Positions 1 to 8,662 of a DNA stretch of 35,577 bases are shown one piece after another. The stretch's first letter is position 1; the number at the start of each line of letters is the position of its first letter. The DNA is from a virus. The translations under genes were made by a program, and so were the position numbers. Location: positions 1-35,577 of the IMG/VR virus record IMGVR_UViG_3300034106_002642; one strand, given 5' to 3'. The notes under the pieces were generated by a model. That model had not been told where the DNA came from. It saw nothing but the letters and a program-made list of their open reading frames with translations, and made no database searches.

Positions 1-127
1 GATGAGTTAGCTACAGCGTCAATAATTGCGCCTAGCGTTGCATTATTAACCGTAAATGTGATTGACGAATCACCTGCAAGAGGTACGGCTGCTGCTAAGG
101 TTGCACTTAAACTGAATGAAATTGAAA
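1..127. repeat. Terminal direct repeat, left copy
   Basis: Bases 1-127 are identical to 35451-35577. A repeat of exactly 127 bases is the overlap expected when a de Bruijn assembler with k=127 closes a circular contig, so this is best read as circularity (a circularly permuted phage genome or a circular intermediate) and not as a biological terminal repeat. The repeat lies inside a gene that reads through it in frame, which supports circular closure. Confidence 0.93.
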
Positions 128-491
128 TGTTACCATCAGCAGAAACGATTAACTCCAATAGTGCGGCTGGTACATCAAATGTGATTGATGTACTTCCGAC
201 AGCAGGTCGTGCCATCGTACCAGAACCATTTACAGTAAATGTAACTGTTGCATTTCGGGATGATATCCGTCCTGCCTGTAACGCCATTAACCACGAAACA
301 GGATGCGTAGTTCCATCAGGAATAGCTGCTAATGTACCAAAAGCTGCCGTCTGATTGCGTTTTGCAGACCAGAGCGGCAGCATATCAGTTTGCTGCGCTA
401 TTCCACTGACAGCCCCTATTGTTCTACCAGGAAAGGCCGTATACGGCCCTACAGCAGCTATAGGGCTTTGTCCGTGGAATCTCAGTGCCAT
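1..491 (-). CDS. Minor structural/tail protein, N-terminal part (gene crosses the contig ends)
   Basis: The gene starts at ATG 489-491 (MALRFHGQSP) and runs off the left end. It continues in frame from position 35450 down to a TAA at 34946-34948. The joined protein is 331 aa. This half holds repeated beta-rich stretches with an SITFxV pattern (SITFDV, SITFTV), separated by Ala/Leu-rich segments, suggesting tandem beta domains. It follows the 423-aa structural protein by 6 bases and so belongs to the late structural operon. I cannot assign a precise role; a tail or head-surface component is likely from context. Confidence 0.8.
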   Translation of the reverse strand, partial: MALRFHGQSPIAAVGPYTAFPGRTIGAVSGIAQQTDMLPLWSAKRNQTAAFGTLAAIPDGTTHPVSWLMALQAGRISSRNATVTFTVNGSGTMARPAVGSTSITFDVPAALLELIVSADGNISISFSLSATLAAAVPLAGDSSITFTVNNATLGAIIDAVANS

Positions 492-497
492 CTACTA

Positions 498-1769
498 TTA
501 ACCTCCCCATGCGTAGCGTAGTACGCCAAAGAAGTTAGTGCTTGCCGGAGTCGCTGCACCTGCGTATGCAAGCCATGAAAGACAAGCGTTTGACGATGCC
601 GCTGCGGCTTGTATTTGTGGAAGCGATGGGAACTGGTTTAGGAGATCACGCTCTGACAAAAGGAATTGAGTCGTGAGCGGTATCTCCATAATTGGTCTAG
701 CAAGTACAAGATTTGTAAAAGTGCTTGCGGTACCATTAGCTGCACTTTGCTGCCATCTTTGCACACTTCGCACACCAGTATCTCCGCTTTGTAGCGGAAA
801 AAACGGACCAATGTTATTTGCTGCCGTTCCTGTGTGATAAACATGCGAGTTTACCGCCGAGGCTGTCGCTGCAACAGTTTGCGGGAGATTGCGCGTTCCT
901 GTACCGCTTTGATTTGTATATTCGAGCGTTATGTTATGAGCAGTAGCTCCTGTTGTTGCTGGTGCTACTACACTATACGCCATTACACCCGTTCCTGTCG
1001 TATTGCGAGGCAATGTTAAACTATTACTTAGCGTAAGTTGTGTTGCTGTATTTCCGTCGATTCGCGCATAGCAACCAAGGAGGTCTACAAGCAGCAAAGT
1101 TATTGGCACAGTCGTAGCACCAGCCGTTTGAGCTGACATCGTAAGCAAATGCTTTGTTGCAGTTCCACCGATTAAATCGCCTGGCCAAATACAACCCTGC
1201 ATATCTGCATTATACGGCATGAAACGAGGGGACTGTCCGTTAGTACCGCCTGCAATAACAATTAAGTTATCAACGGTCATGGTTTGTCCCGATGCCGCTG
1301 TAATAGCAATCGTCTGAGTAGGGCTTGCGCCAGTAGTTACGGCAAGGGTTGAGGTTGTAGCAGTAGTGATAGAAGATGAAGCCGTTCCACCAATATCAAT
1401 TGTAATTCCACCGCTACCGCTAGGAGATGATGTTGTTACAATAACTGTGTAAGTTGTGCTTGCCTCAATGGTAGCAACAGGTGTCTGAGAAAGAGCACCA
1501 GCCGTACCCGCAGTATGCACCATGGTACCGGCTACGTTCCAAGCCCATCCACCAGAACCAACGCCTGTCCAATTAGCAGCAGAATCAAAGCCCCAGTTCT
1601 TTACATAATTACCGTGATAACCCTGGCCTCTGTCACCACTGCCAAGAAACAAGTCGAACCATCGACCAGCGGTCATTACAGTAGGAGAAATTTTATTCCA
1701 TGGCTGCGTCCAAATTTTACCATTTGTTGTGACCTGTGTAATTAGATCGTCGTAACTATTAAAGCCCAT
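498..1769 (-). CDS. Structural protein with inserted carbohydrate-binding-like domain
   Basis: A 423-aa protein, paralogous to the 285-aa product of 1779-2636. Shared features are the N-terminal DL...W...NPTP/ISPT...G.W.DL segment, an EYTN/TYTD strand, GPFFPL/GPFVPL and LVLARPI/FVLVKPI. The extra length comes mostly from an insertion at about residues 57-175 that begins NWGFDSAANW, passes through TYTVIV and GITIDIGG, and ends in TVDNLIV. This is the pattern of a CBM4/9-like jelly-roll. The gene lies 9 bases after its paralogue, between portal and capsid genes. I infer a minor virion protein displaying a glycan-binding domain; the exact location in the particle is unknown. Confidence 0.72.
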   Translation of the reverse strand: MGFNSYDDLITQVTTNGKIWTQPWNKISPTVMTAGRWFDLFLGSGDRGQGYHGNYVKNWGFDSAANWTGVGSGGWAWNVAGTMVHTAGTAGALSQTPVATIEASTTYTVIVTTSSPSGSGGITIDIGGTASSSITTATTSTLAVTTGASPTQTIAITAASGQTMTVDNLIVIAGGTNGQSPRFMPYNADMQGCIWPGDLIGGTATKHLLTMSAQTAGATTVPITLLLVDLLGCYARIDGNTATQLTLSNSLTLPRNTTGTGVMAYSVVAPATTGATAHNITLEYTNQSGTGTRNLPQTVAATASAVNSHVYHTGTAANNIGPFFPLQSGDTGVRSVQRWQQSAANGTASTFTNLVLARPIMEIPLTTQFLLSERDLLNQFPSLPQIQAAAASSNACLSWLAYAGAATPASTNFFGVLRYAWGG

Positions 1770-1778
1770 ACAATTCTC

Positions 1779-2636
1779 CTATTCTCTTGCAAAACAAATT
1801 ACGCCTGTCGTTGATCCGCTTGTAGTCGTAGTTTGTACGGTTCCAACGATGTGATTTAAATAAGCCCCAGAAGGTACAAACGCTGGTACTTTATTTCTTG
1901 GAAACTCAAGTTCAACAGGGGTATTAGCACTGTAAACCGTAGTTTCGTATATTGGTTTTACAAGTACAAATGCACAAAAACCTCCAGCAGGTGAAAGCAT
2001 TGTAATACTATCTACTTGTTTTACATCAATAGTGCCTGGGCCAAGAGGAACAAATGGGCCTAATGTACGGTCAAAATATCCGTTGCTGGTAAGACAATTT
2101 ATGGTTCCAATTGAAGTAATTGCTGTTACCCAAAAACTTACACTTGTTTGAACATTATTACTGTCAGTGTAAGTAACATTTACTTCTGCCACACCCGAAA
2201 CGCTTTGAGGAATTGTGGTTACAACCATCAACCGTAAACCAGATGTGTATCTGCTGGCATAGTTCGTATTATCAAACACCTGCAAATCGGTGAAATCCAT
2301 ATCAACGAGCGGATAAAAACCAACATAATCCATGAGCATGAAGTTGCCTGGCGCAATGTGATTACTGGTATTACTTCCGCTTGCACGATACCGAACAAGA
2401 TAGCTATCGCCCCCAAGTCCTGCGTTTATACCGTTATTGCCAGAACCAACAAGCGGGGTAAACTCCAGAGCATTTCCTACATAAGGATTAAACTTTGGCG
2501 TACCGGCGGCCATAGACAAATCAAGCCAATGACCGTTGAAATTAGGCGTAGGGTTTGCAGTTTTGAACCAATTAGATTGGAAAACTTTATTGTTAGTCCA
2601 AGAGTTTGCTAGATCTCCAACGCTAGTTATTGCCAC
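1779..2636 (-). CDS. Structural protein, shorter paralogue
   Basis: A 285-aa protein that looks like the core fold of the neighbouring 423-aa protein without its inserted domain. Landmarks: MAITSVGDLANSW at the start, NGHWLDLSMAAGTPKFNPY near residue 40, VNVTYTD in the middle, GPFVPLGPGTIDVKQVDS and FVLVKPIYE in the C-terminal third. The ATG overlaps the end of the 60-aa gene upstream by 14 bases, indicating translational coupling. I do not recognise a named family. From context it is a minor structural protein of head or tail. Confidence 0.72.
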   Translation of the reverse strand: MAITSVGDLANSWTNNKVFQSNWFKTANPTPNFNGHWLDLSMAAGTPKFNPYVGNALEFTPLVGSGNNGINAGLGGDSYLVRYRASGSNTSNHIAPGNFMLMDYVGFYPLVDMDFTDLQVFDNTNYASRYTSGLRLMVVTTIPQSVSGVAEVNVTYTDSNNVQTSVSFWVTAITSIGTINCLTSNGYFDRTLGPFVPLGPGTIDVKQVDSITMLSPAGGFCAFVLVKPIYETTVYSANTPVELEFPRNKVPAFVPSGAYLNHIVGTVQTTTTSGSTTGVICFARE

Positions 2637-2805
2637 TTGTCACCGCCTTTGCTGCTTCAGATGTTGCAATAATTACAGCATTTGTATGTTCACAAGTACG
2701 AAAAAAGCGGCCACTGAAAACAATGATAATTTCATCGCAATCACCACATTTAAATAGTGGTTGCAATGTTTGCTCATCTATTGCTTGCTGGGCCGCAGTT
2801 TTCAT
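2623..2805 (-). CDS. Small zinc-ribbon-like protein
   Basis: A 60-aa protein whose ATG overlaps the upstream stop as TAATG, typical of coupled phage genes. It has CGDC followed by a C-x-H at about residues 20-40, a plausible small zinc-binding ribbon. The tight overlaps on both sides support a real gene despite its size. Function is unknown; small zinc-ribbon proteins inside phage structural operons are common and mostly uncharacterised. Confidence 0.6.
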   Translation of the reverse strand: MKTAAQQAIDEQTLQPLFKCGDCDEIIIVFSGRFFRTCEHTNAVIIATSEAAKAVTSGNN

Positions 2806-3245
2806 TAATCGACACTAGCAGTCATAGCACCAGCGGCAAACTGTGGCTGGATTCCGGTGGAAATTGAAAGCGATGATGTAAGAGCACCTTTGAGAAGTAA
2901 GTTTCCTGTACCAGTAGAATCAGTTCCAATACCAAAGTGTGTTACAATCGACGAACCACCAGTACATTGAGCAAACTGAACAAGTGCGGTGTTTGCAATA
3001 GTGCTGCTTGTGCGAGTCCATCCACCAGCAGTACGAGCTACAGCAACGCGAGCATATCCAGTATATGATGCTTCGCTGGTTGATTGATTGCCAGCTTCGC
3101 CTGGATCAGCAGTATGAAGCGAGATGAAGAAACTTCCAGCCGTAGCTGAGTTTTGCAATCCAGCAACATCGCCAATGTTAGCCCAATCTGTGTTTAAAAA
3201 AAGCAAATCAAGAAGTGCTGCTTCAGCAGCGTTAGTCATAGACAT
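2805..3245 (-). CDS. Phage tail-fibre-like structural protein (146 aa)
   Basis: The sequence has the SFFISLHTADPGEAG...YARVAV segment followed by a THFGIGTDSTGTG...LLKGAL segment. This matches a widespread family of small phage structural proteins (consensus around VSLHTADPG and VTHVGIW), often annotated as tail fibre or head-tail proteins. The ATG at 3245 has AAGGA about 8 bases upstream and lies 3 bases after the portal stop. It is co-transcribed with the portal. The exact place in the virion is not known. Confidence 0.7.
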   Translation of the reverse strand: MSMTNAAEAALLDLLFLNTDWANIGDVAGLQNSATAGSFFISLHTADPGEAGNQSTSEASYTGYARVAVARTAGGWTRTSSTIANTALVQFAQCTGGSSIVTHFGIGTDSTGTGNLLLKGALTSSLSISTGIQPQFAAGAMTASVD

Positions 3246-3248
3246 AAT

Positions 3249-5819
3249 CTAATCCTTATCATCATCAATGTTATCAATAGACAAAGTTGTGTTTCCAAAA
3301 ACATCAGTTCCAATCGTACCTAACTTCTTACTAGCTTTTGGAATAATATTATTTATTACTATTGGCTGCTGTTTTGCTGCGCTAGATTCAACCGCTGCGT
3401 TTGTAGTGTTTATACTTTCCATCCGCACTTTAAGTTGCTCTAAAGCGCTATCTGAAGCAAGTCTGCGTTCTTCCATGAGTTTTTCGGACTCAGATAACCG
3501 TATACGCATTTGCTCAAGTTCGAGTTTTTGAATTTCAAGGATGTGCTGCATTTGGCTTGATTCTTGCTTAATAAGTGTTTTATCAGCTTCAGATTGAGCT
3601 GATGATTGCACTTTAAGCATATCTACTTGCACACTTTGTGCTTTAATTTGCACTTCTTGTTGATCGATACCTAGCTTTTGCTGCTCAATAAACTCTTTAA
3701 ATTGCTGGTCTTGAACACGAAGTTGAGCCTCAAGTTGATCACGCTGCATCTTAAGCTGCTGATCTTGCATGGCAAGCTGATTCTTAACAGCTTTGTCTTG
3801 AGCCTCCATTTGAGCTTGTTGCAATCTAGCTTGAGATTCTATTTGCGCTATTTGCAATCGGCCTTGCACTTCTTGCATGACTGGGTCTGGCGGCGGCGGT
3901 TGTTTAGCTGCCTCTTCCTTCGCCGCAGCAATTTCACCAATCTGACTAAGGGCTTTAGTAAAGATACCATCAAGCTCTTTGCCTCCTTTCATCCGTTTAA
4001 TTGTGTTTTGAAACAAGGCAATACTGAATTCTACTAACGGCGGAAACTGCTCGATCAGTCCTCGCATTTGGTCAAAGAATTGTCCTGCTGTAGCAATTAA
4101 CGCTTGTCCTTCTTGTTGTTGCTGCTGTTGGTCTATAGCTACCATAGAATCTGACGCTATTTGAATACGGTAACTACGTTTAGTGTCGTCGCGTAGTATG
4201 TCAATAATTTGACGCTTCATATCCTCGATAAGCATTAGAGGATCTGGCTGTGGAGCTATAGGAGGTAGCTCAACTGGTAGCATACCTTCTTGCCCTGGTT
4301 CTGGCATTGGCGCGGGAGGTGGCGTTGGTATAAAGATAATAGGCTCAATAAGAGCTGTAGCATCTCCAATTTCTAAAATCCTAGCTTCATCAAATTGTTC
4401 GCAGATAATAGCGCCAAGTTTAGCGATAGCGTCCGACATAAACTTGGTAAACATGTTCTGTCGTACAATTAGCCCCATTGACGACCACTGGTTTTCTAGC
4501 CTGTTGGCCGTAGCAGATTTGTATTGTTCTGAGGTGCCACGTAATAGATCAGAAACTTTCAGCGTTTCGTAAAGCTGCTGTAAAGCATTTTGTCGAATTT
4601 CTTGAAGAACATTGAGTGCATTTGCAAATGGCTCAAATGGAGCAAATTCCATTGACCCTTGCAAGCCGCCTCTGCCGCGATTAGCAGGCCAATTATCGAC
4701 AGGGACACCCTTTAGGTCGTCTTCAAAGATTTGTTCAATGGTGCGGCCCATAGCGCTGTCATAAGCAAAGTTAGTGCGTATTGCTTGAGTGACAGCATGG
4801 ATACGAGTTGTAAGCCGCTCTACTTCTAGAATTTGGTCTTTAACATGGGCGTAATCAGATACTGGAATTACGCTATCTGGATCAATAGATTGTCGTATAA
4901 CCGAGCAGGGATAAAACCCTTCAAATTTGATGGGGGGCTCCATCTCTTCAATAATGGTTTTATCACCACCTTTTTGTATCCAATAAACTTTGTTTGTTGC
5001 TTGGCACCAAATTTCAAATACTTCTGCCTTACCTTCAAACTTATCTTCTTTTCGGGCTATGTCTTTTTTGATAACCTCTGGAAAACTGTCATAGTTTAGT
5101 TCTTCTGCAACAACGTCGCCAAACAGGTCTTTTGCTTGGTCCCTGTCTAAGAACGCACGTCTAGCCTGCCATTCTATTTCTTGCTCATTTCGAGCATCAG
5201 AGCAAAAGTAATCACTGTAAGAAATAACTTCTAAAACAGTTTTTTCATCTGTTTTTTGCTCTACTTCTACAGATTTGATTAAGATGCCACCTGTTGTTTC
5301 TGTAAAGCCTTCTAAATCGTCTTCGTAAGGCTGTCCATTCCCATCTAAATAAGCTCCGCTTGGGTCTTTGATAATAGCAATCTCTTGAAAAATTGTTTCA
5401 AACTTAGCTACGTACCTAGCCCATAAAACGGCTTGTCCAGTAAGCAAAAATTGCAGAGCTGCTTGATAGCCAATCTTGTCAAAATCAAAGTTGCAATCCA
5501 TTGCATACTGAGTGTTGCGTTCTATGATAATGCTGCCTAGTTCGTAGGGTATGCCACCTGCTCTTTTACGTAAGTTTACTTCGGCTTTAGGTGTTGAGCT
5601 GTAATAAGCAGGTAACAACGTATTAATGCAATACCACCAAACATTTAAACGTCGCTGTGCATCTCGTAGTGTGTCTATTTGTCTATGCGCGTTATAAACC
5701 CGAATTGACTCTTCAGCGTCTTGAATAAACTTTTTACGTCTTGTTTCTGCATCAGAAATCTGAGCTTTCCACCAGCGACCTGAATACTTTTTAATGAGTG
5801 ATACAGGTTGTTTTTTCAT
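3249..5819 (-). CDS. Portal protein with long coiled-coil C-terminus
   Basis: An 856-aa protein directly downstream of TerL (overlap 4 bases), the usual portal position. The first 500 residues or so have the P22-type podoviral portal character (RRKKFIQDAEESIRVYN near the start, a WWYCINTLLPAYYSSTPKAEV segment, DLLRGTSEQYKSATANR near the wing/stem region). A Pro-rich linker (PPPAPMPEPGQEG) follows. Residues roughly 640-800 are a Gln-rich heptad region, predicted to form an extended coiled coil or barrel like the P22 portal barrel. It would form the dodecameric vertex through which DNA is packaged and ejected. It is longer than the P22 portal (725 aa, from memory), mostly through the C-terminal part. 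Confidence 0.85.
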   Translation of the reverse strand: MKKQPVSLIKKYSGRWWKAQISDAETRRKKFIQDAEESIRVYNAHRQIDTLRDAQRRLNVWWYCINTLLPAYYSSTPKAEVNLRKRAGGIPYELGSIIIERNTQYAMDCNFDFDKIGYQAALQFLLTGQAVLWARYVAKFETIFQEIAIIKDPSGAYLDGNGQPYEDDLEGFTETTGGILIKSVEVEQKTDEKTVLEVISYSDYFCSDARNEQEIEWQARRAFLDRDQAKDLFGDVVAEELNYDSFPEVIKKDIARKEDKFEGKAEVFEIWCQATNKVYWIQKGGDKTIIEEMEPPIKFEGFYPCSVIRQSIDPDSVIPVSDYAHVKDQILEVERLTTRIHAVTQAIRTNFAYDSAMGRTIEQIFEDDLKGVPVDNWPANRGRGGLQGSMEFAPFEPFANALNVLQEIRQNALQQLYETLKVSDLLRGTSEQYKSATANRLENQWSSMGLIVRQNMFTKFMSDAIAKLGAIICEQFDEARILEIGDATALIEPIIFIPTPPPAPMPEPGQEGMLPVELPPIAPQPDPLMLIEDMKRQIIDILRDDTKRSYRIQIASDSMVAIDQQQQQQEGQALIATAGQFFDQMRGLIEQFPPLVEFSIALFQNTIKRMKGGKELDGIFTKALSQIGEIAAAKEEAAKQPPPPDPVMQEVQGRLQIAQIESQARLQQAQMEAQDKAVKNQLAMQDQQLKMQRDQLEAQLRVQDQQFKEFIEQQKLGIDQQEVQIKAQSVQVDMLKVQSSAQSEADKTLIKQESSQMQHILEIQKLELEQMRIRLSESEKLMEERRLASDSALEQLKVRMESINTTNAAVESSAAKQQPIVINNIIPKASKKLGTIGTDVFGNTTLSIDNIDDDKD

Positions 5820-7240
5820 ATTTTGCTCTTAGAGTTTCTAGCTCGTACTTTTGCAATATAACTTTGTAATTTAACCAAGCCTTTGTTGAATACTTCTGCT
5901 GGTTGCTCCCATTGAGAATCAATTAAACGTGCTTTGCAGAGGTATCGTAAAGCGTCACAAGCATGATCATTACCGCTTGTGTCCAAATCTTCTGGTCTTC
6001 GTTTGTCTATTGACATAGATGGTAAAGTTTCTAGCAAGTACGGGCAAGTAGCAAATATGTAAAGTAACGGAGGTTTAGCGACTAGCCTTTGTCTAATTTG
6101 GGACCACCCAGAGATACGATCATTATCAGCAGCTCTAAAGCCCATTTGCTTGTACTTACTAAAGACTGTTGTAAATTGGTCGTTTATACTTGGGCCACCC
6201 TCATGATTGAAGATACTAGGGTCAGCAACAGCTACTGCATTTTCTCCCACGGAAACTGATGCAATTCTGTTAGCCTGCTCGACGTTATCAACTCCTTTTC
6301 CCCACATTTCGCGATAGATGATAATAGCTCCTTTTGGATATGGTACTTCGTTACCTCTATCATCACGTCCAGAACTAACAGCACCCCAGATAGCAGCAAA
6401 AGGGCTACGATAACCCCAGTCATAGCCCAAATAACGAGGCCAGTGTTGAGGGACGTTAAAAGCAGCAATGATATGTTTAGAGCTAAACTCAGGAAAGTAA
6501 CTACCCTCATGGATTTCAAAGTCTCCTTCTAGCCAAGCCCGCACCAGCTCTGGACTACCAACCATGTGCAAGCGATTAATGTATTCAGGGTCACGAGCTA
6601 ACAATATCTGGTTATCATGCACCCTACTTGGAATGTAGATGTAGTCAAAACTAGCGCCGTTAGGCAGGTCTTTAGCAAGCACTTTCATGCCTTTTGGTGC
6701 TGGCTTGATAAACAATTCCTTTAGCCAACTGTGCCCTATACCACCGGGGTTGAATGTAAGGATGATTTGACCGCCTCCCTTGCCTCGCAGTGCTCCAAAT
6801 AGCTTCCAGATACAGCTTGGGTCGGCATAGTTACCAGCTTCTTCTATAGCGCAATCTGAGAGGTTCTGGCCTTGGTACTTTTCAGCGTCAGCGTCATTCG
6901 CTAAAGGTCTAAAACGTAAGCGACCACCCGACACGAAGGTAAACTGCTTTTTCTGGTCCTGCCAATGCGCTTTAAGGGGTAGGTAAATCTGCTTGGCGCG
7001 CTCAATAAGGTCATCAGCTTGAGGAAGTTCTTTACGAAAAAAGATAGCATTAAAATCAGCCCCTAATTGCTCTTGCTTAATAGCAAACTTACCTAGTACC
7101 CCGTCAGTCTTACCGCCACCTCTAGCACCACCATAACCCACTAGTGTTATAGGGCAGGCAATTAAAGCCTCTTGTGGGCCAGCTTGTGGTGCCCATACAA
7201 CATGCTCATCAGCCCTATGTTCAGCAAACCTATCGTCCAC
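5816..7240 (-). CDS. terL: Terminase large subunit (TerL)
   Basis: A 474-aa packaging motor ATPase and nuclease. The ATPase domain has Walker A GGARGGGKT at residues 37-45, a Walker B-like CAIEEAG around 130-136 with the paired acidic residues, and a coupling motif TFNPGG near 162-167. The nuclease domain has the acidic triad pattern: GYDWGY (D274), VAVADPS (D340) and GNDHACDALRYL (D425/D429). It starts at GTG 7240, overlapping the upstream zinc-ribbon gene by 11 bases, and overlaps the portal start by 4. It cuts concatemeric DNA and pumps it through the portal. Confidence 0.96.
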   Translation of the reverse strand: MDDRFAEHRADEHVVWAPQAGPQEALIACPITLVGYGGARGGGKTDGVLGKFAIKQEQLGADFNAIFFRKELPQADDLIERAKQIYLPLKAHWQDQKKQFTFVSGGRLRFRPLANDADAEKYQGQNLSDCAIEEAGNYADPSCIWKLFGALRGKGGGQIILTFNPGGIGHSWLKELFIKPAPKGMKVLAKDLPNGASFDYIYIPSRVHDNQILLARDPEYINRLHMVGSPELVRAWLEGDFEIHEGSYFPEFSSKHIIAAFNVPQHWPRYLGYDWGYRSPFAAIWGAVSSGRDDRGNEVPYPKGAIIIYREMWGKGVDNVEQANRIASVSVGENAVAVADPSIFNHEGGPSINDQFTTVFSKYKQMGFRAADNDRISGWSQIRQRLVAKPPLLYIFATCPYLLETLPSMSIDKRRPEDLDTSGNDHACDALRYLCKARLIDSQWEQPAEVFNKGLVKLQSYIAKVRARNSKSKI

Positions 7241-7439
7241 TTACCATTACCGTTTCAGGATTATAAATCCGCTCCACATTACACTTAGGATTCTGGCAAA
7301 CAAAATAAACCCCCATATCACCAGCAAAATGACTCACATAAGGAAACTCATCGCTAACCTTTACCGTAGATAGGTGTTCACAAGCAGGACAACGCATTAC
7401 TTGTTCATCTGATTCTTTAAAACTGTGCTCAATGCCCAT
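7230..7439 (-). CDS. Small zinc-ribbon protein between TerS and TerL
   Basis: A 69-aa protein with CPAC (about residues 17-20) and CQNPKC (about 48-53), a four-cysteine zinc ribbon. Its start lies within the preceding zinc-ribbon gene (43-base overlap) and its end overlaps terL by 11 bases, so it is translated in a tightly coupled series. The function is not known. The position suggests a part in packaging or in DNA-binding regulation of the late operon. Confidence 0.65.
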   Translation of the reverse strand: MGIEHSFKESDEQVMRCPACEHLSTVKVSDEFPYVSHFAGDMGVYFVCQNPKCNVERIYNPETVMVSGR

Positions 7440-7645
7440 ACTGTTTCATACTCCAATCGACTAACACGGTAAGTTTGTAACTTAAACCAAGCATTACACC
7501 TGTGCCCACCACAATTTATCCATTTACGACTCGTGATAACTAAACTAACACAAAAACAGCTAGGGCAACGATAATAGCTAATTGGTGCTATCGTCGTCGG
7601 TAAGGTACTTTTGGATAAACTCTTCCTTGGATAACGGCTTGGCAC
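7397..7645 (-). CDS. Small zinc-ribbon protein overlapping the TerS end
   Basis: I choose GTG at 7643-7645 because a strong Shine-Dalgarno (GGAGGTAAGGAG on the minus strand) lies 8 bases upstream, inside terS. This gives an 82-aa protein with CPSCFC near residue 27 and CGGHRC near 44, a Com/Ogr-like four-cysteine pattern. It overlaps terS by 68 bases in another frame. The pair of zinc-ribbon genes in a row is unusual. Function unknown; nucleic-acid binding is plausible. A later non-ATG start just before the zinc motif cannot be excluded. Confidence 0.6.
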   Translation of the reverse strand: MPSRYPRKSLSKSTLPTTIAPISYYRCPSCFCVSLVITSRKWINCGGHRCNAWFKLQTYRVSRLEYETVWALSTVLKNQMNK

Positions 7646-8057
7646 TGACAACGCTCCTTACCTCCCCGCTAATCTCAATCTGATGCTGCTCACTCCAACC
7701 TAGCTTAGTCTTTAACAGATGAAGCAAAATTGGCGTATTGCCATTCATAGCCTCAGATATAGCTACAGCAGCTAAACCTTTTTGCATCTCAGCTTGACCC
7801 TCTAAAAACTCTTCTAGGTAATACTTCTCTAAGATGTAAACACTAACCCTAGCAGTTAACGCTGTAGAACTCTTAGACAAGCCATGCCTAGCTAAATCCC
7901 GTATTTGTAACCCTAACTGCTCATCTTTCTGATGATCCCTAGTCTGAGGTACTACCCTAAGCACAGGAGGCTCCACCTCAATCGCTATTTTAGACTCCGA
8001 TATTTTAGCCAAGTCTTGAATAACTTCGACCTGTTTTAAATCGCTTTCATCTTCCAT
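7578..8057 (-). CDS. terS: Terminase small subunit (TerS)
   Basis: A 159-aa protein two small genes upstream of TerL. The middle (about residues 45-125) has the TerS-like run of helices: LGLQIRDLARHGLSKSSTALTAR (helix-turn-helix), YYLEEFLEGQAEMQKGLAAVA, then NGNTPILLHLLKTKLGWSEQHQ, the usual TerS ending before the oligomer/TerL-binding tail. It would recognise the packaging site and recruit TerL. It is the first gene of the late operon, with a 220-base leader upstream. Confidence 0.75.
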   Translation of the reverse strand: MEDESDLKQVEVIQDLAKISESKIAIEVEPPVLRVVPQTRDHQKDEQLGLQIRDLARHGLSKSSTALTARVSVYILEKYYLEEFLEGQAEMQKGLAAVAISEAMNGNTPILLHLLKTKLGWSEQHQIEISGEVRSVVSAKPLSKEEFIQKYLTDDDSTN

Positions 8058-8277
8058 TTTTTAGCCTCAGCTACGTAAAACAAGGTTTGAGATAACATTA
8101 GGGATTTTTATATGAGTGGTTGGGTATATATGTAACCGGTACCTCGCCGTTTTCAAATTTTTTTTGGAATTGGAATTCTCTAATAGGCTCTCCAGCTTGT
8201 AACCCCTTGGAATCATTTAGGAAAGTCATATAGGTAAGTAGTTTTCTGGTTCTCGTGAACTAACCGAGGCAGGGTAA
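8058..8277. promoter_or_regulatory. Leader of the late operon with candidate late promoter
   Basis: This 220-base stretch holds no convincing gene. Read on the minus strand, it has an A-rich run (8158-8168), TTGAAA (8152-8157) and, 16 bases further, TACATA (8130-8135) overlapping a TATATA run, a fair sigma70-type promoter followed by about 70 bases of leader before TerS. A GGTACC palindrome lies in the spacer. There are no CTGTANACAG operators here, so late control probably differs from early control. No tRNA fold is apparent. Confidence 0.35.
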
Positions 8278-8586
8278 CTACGCAATATCATTGAGTAATC
8301 TTAGGAAGTCGTCACTGCTCATACCGCTCAGCTCATGCAACATAGCTATCTCCAAAGGATAGTACATGACCTTGCCACGCTCACGATATTGCCACGCCTT
8401 TTGTGTAATACCTACGAGCGCTCCTGCTTCTGTCTGTGTGAGCCCTAGCCTACGTCTAAGCTCGTAGTAGATGTTGCCCTTAGGTCTGCCAATAGTGTGC
8501 TTAAACCTAGCCCTAAGCTTCTGCGAGTAAATAGACTTTAATCGCTCTGCTTTACTGTCCACTGAATATCTTAATCCCTCAAGCAT
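8278..8586 (-). CDS. XRE-like helix-turn-helix regulator
   Basis: A 102-aa protein with a helix-turn-helix at about residues 45-75: LRRRLGLTQTEAGALVGI with the recognition helix TQKAWQYRERGK, then an all-helical C-terminus (PLEIAMLHELSGM). The N-terminal 40 residues are basic. It is transcribed away from the early operon across a 185-base region with operator-like palindromes, the classical arrangement of a phage repressor or Cro-like switch. I infer that it binds CTGTANACAG. No obvious Shine-Dalgarno precedes ATG 8586, so translation may be weak. A stably lysogenic lifestyle is not supported because no integrase is present. Confidence 0.75.
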   Translation of the reverse strand: MLEGLRYSVDSKAERLKSIYSQKLRARFKHTIGRPKGNIYYELRRRLGLTQTEAGALVGITQKAWQYRERGKVMYYPLEIAMLHELSGMSSDDFLRLLNDIA

Positions 8587-8599
8587 ATTGATAAGAGTA

Positions 8600-8609
8600 A
8601 CTGTTTACC
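8600..8609. promoter_or_regulatory. Degenerate operator half-site before the regulator gene
   Basis: ACTGTTTACC, 14 bases upstream of the regulator start, matches the CTGTANACAG pattern in one arm and most of the spacing. It might serve autoregulation of the HTH gene. It is a weak match and could be chance. Confidence 0.25.
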
Positions 8610-8662
8610 TTATTACCCTGCAAGCAATATTCCTAACTACCTGATATCACGTGGCATAAAAA

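Noticed and set aside
6232-6519. Hydrophobic 95-aa minus-strand frame inside terL
   Set aside because: It is an out-of-frame shadow of the terminase gene; its Leu-rich look comes from the codon pattern.
8058-8277. A tRNA or small RNA gene in the TerS leader
   Set aside because: No cloverleaf or T-loop pattern could be drawn; only promoter-like elements are visible.
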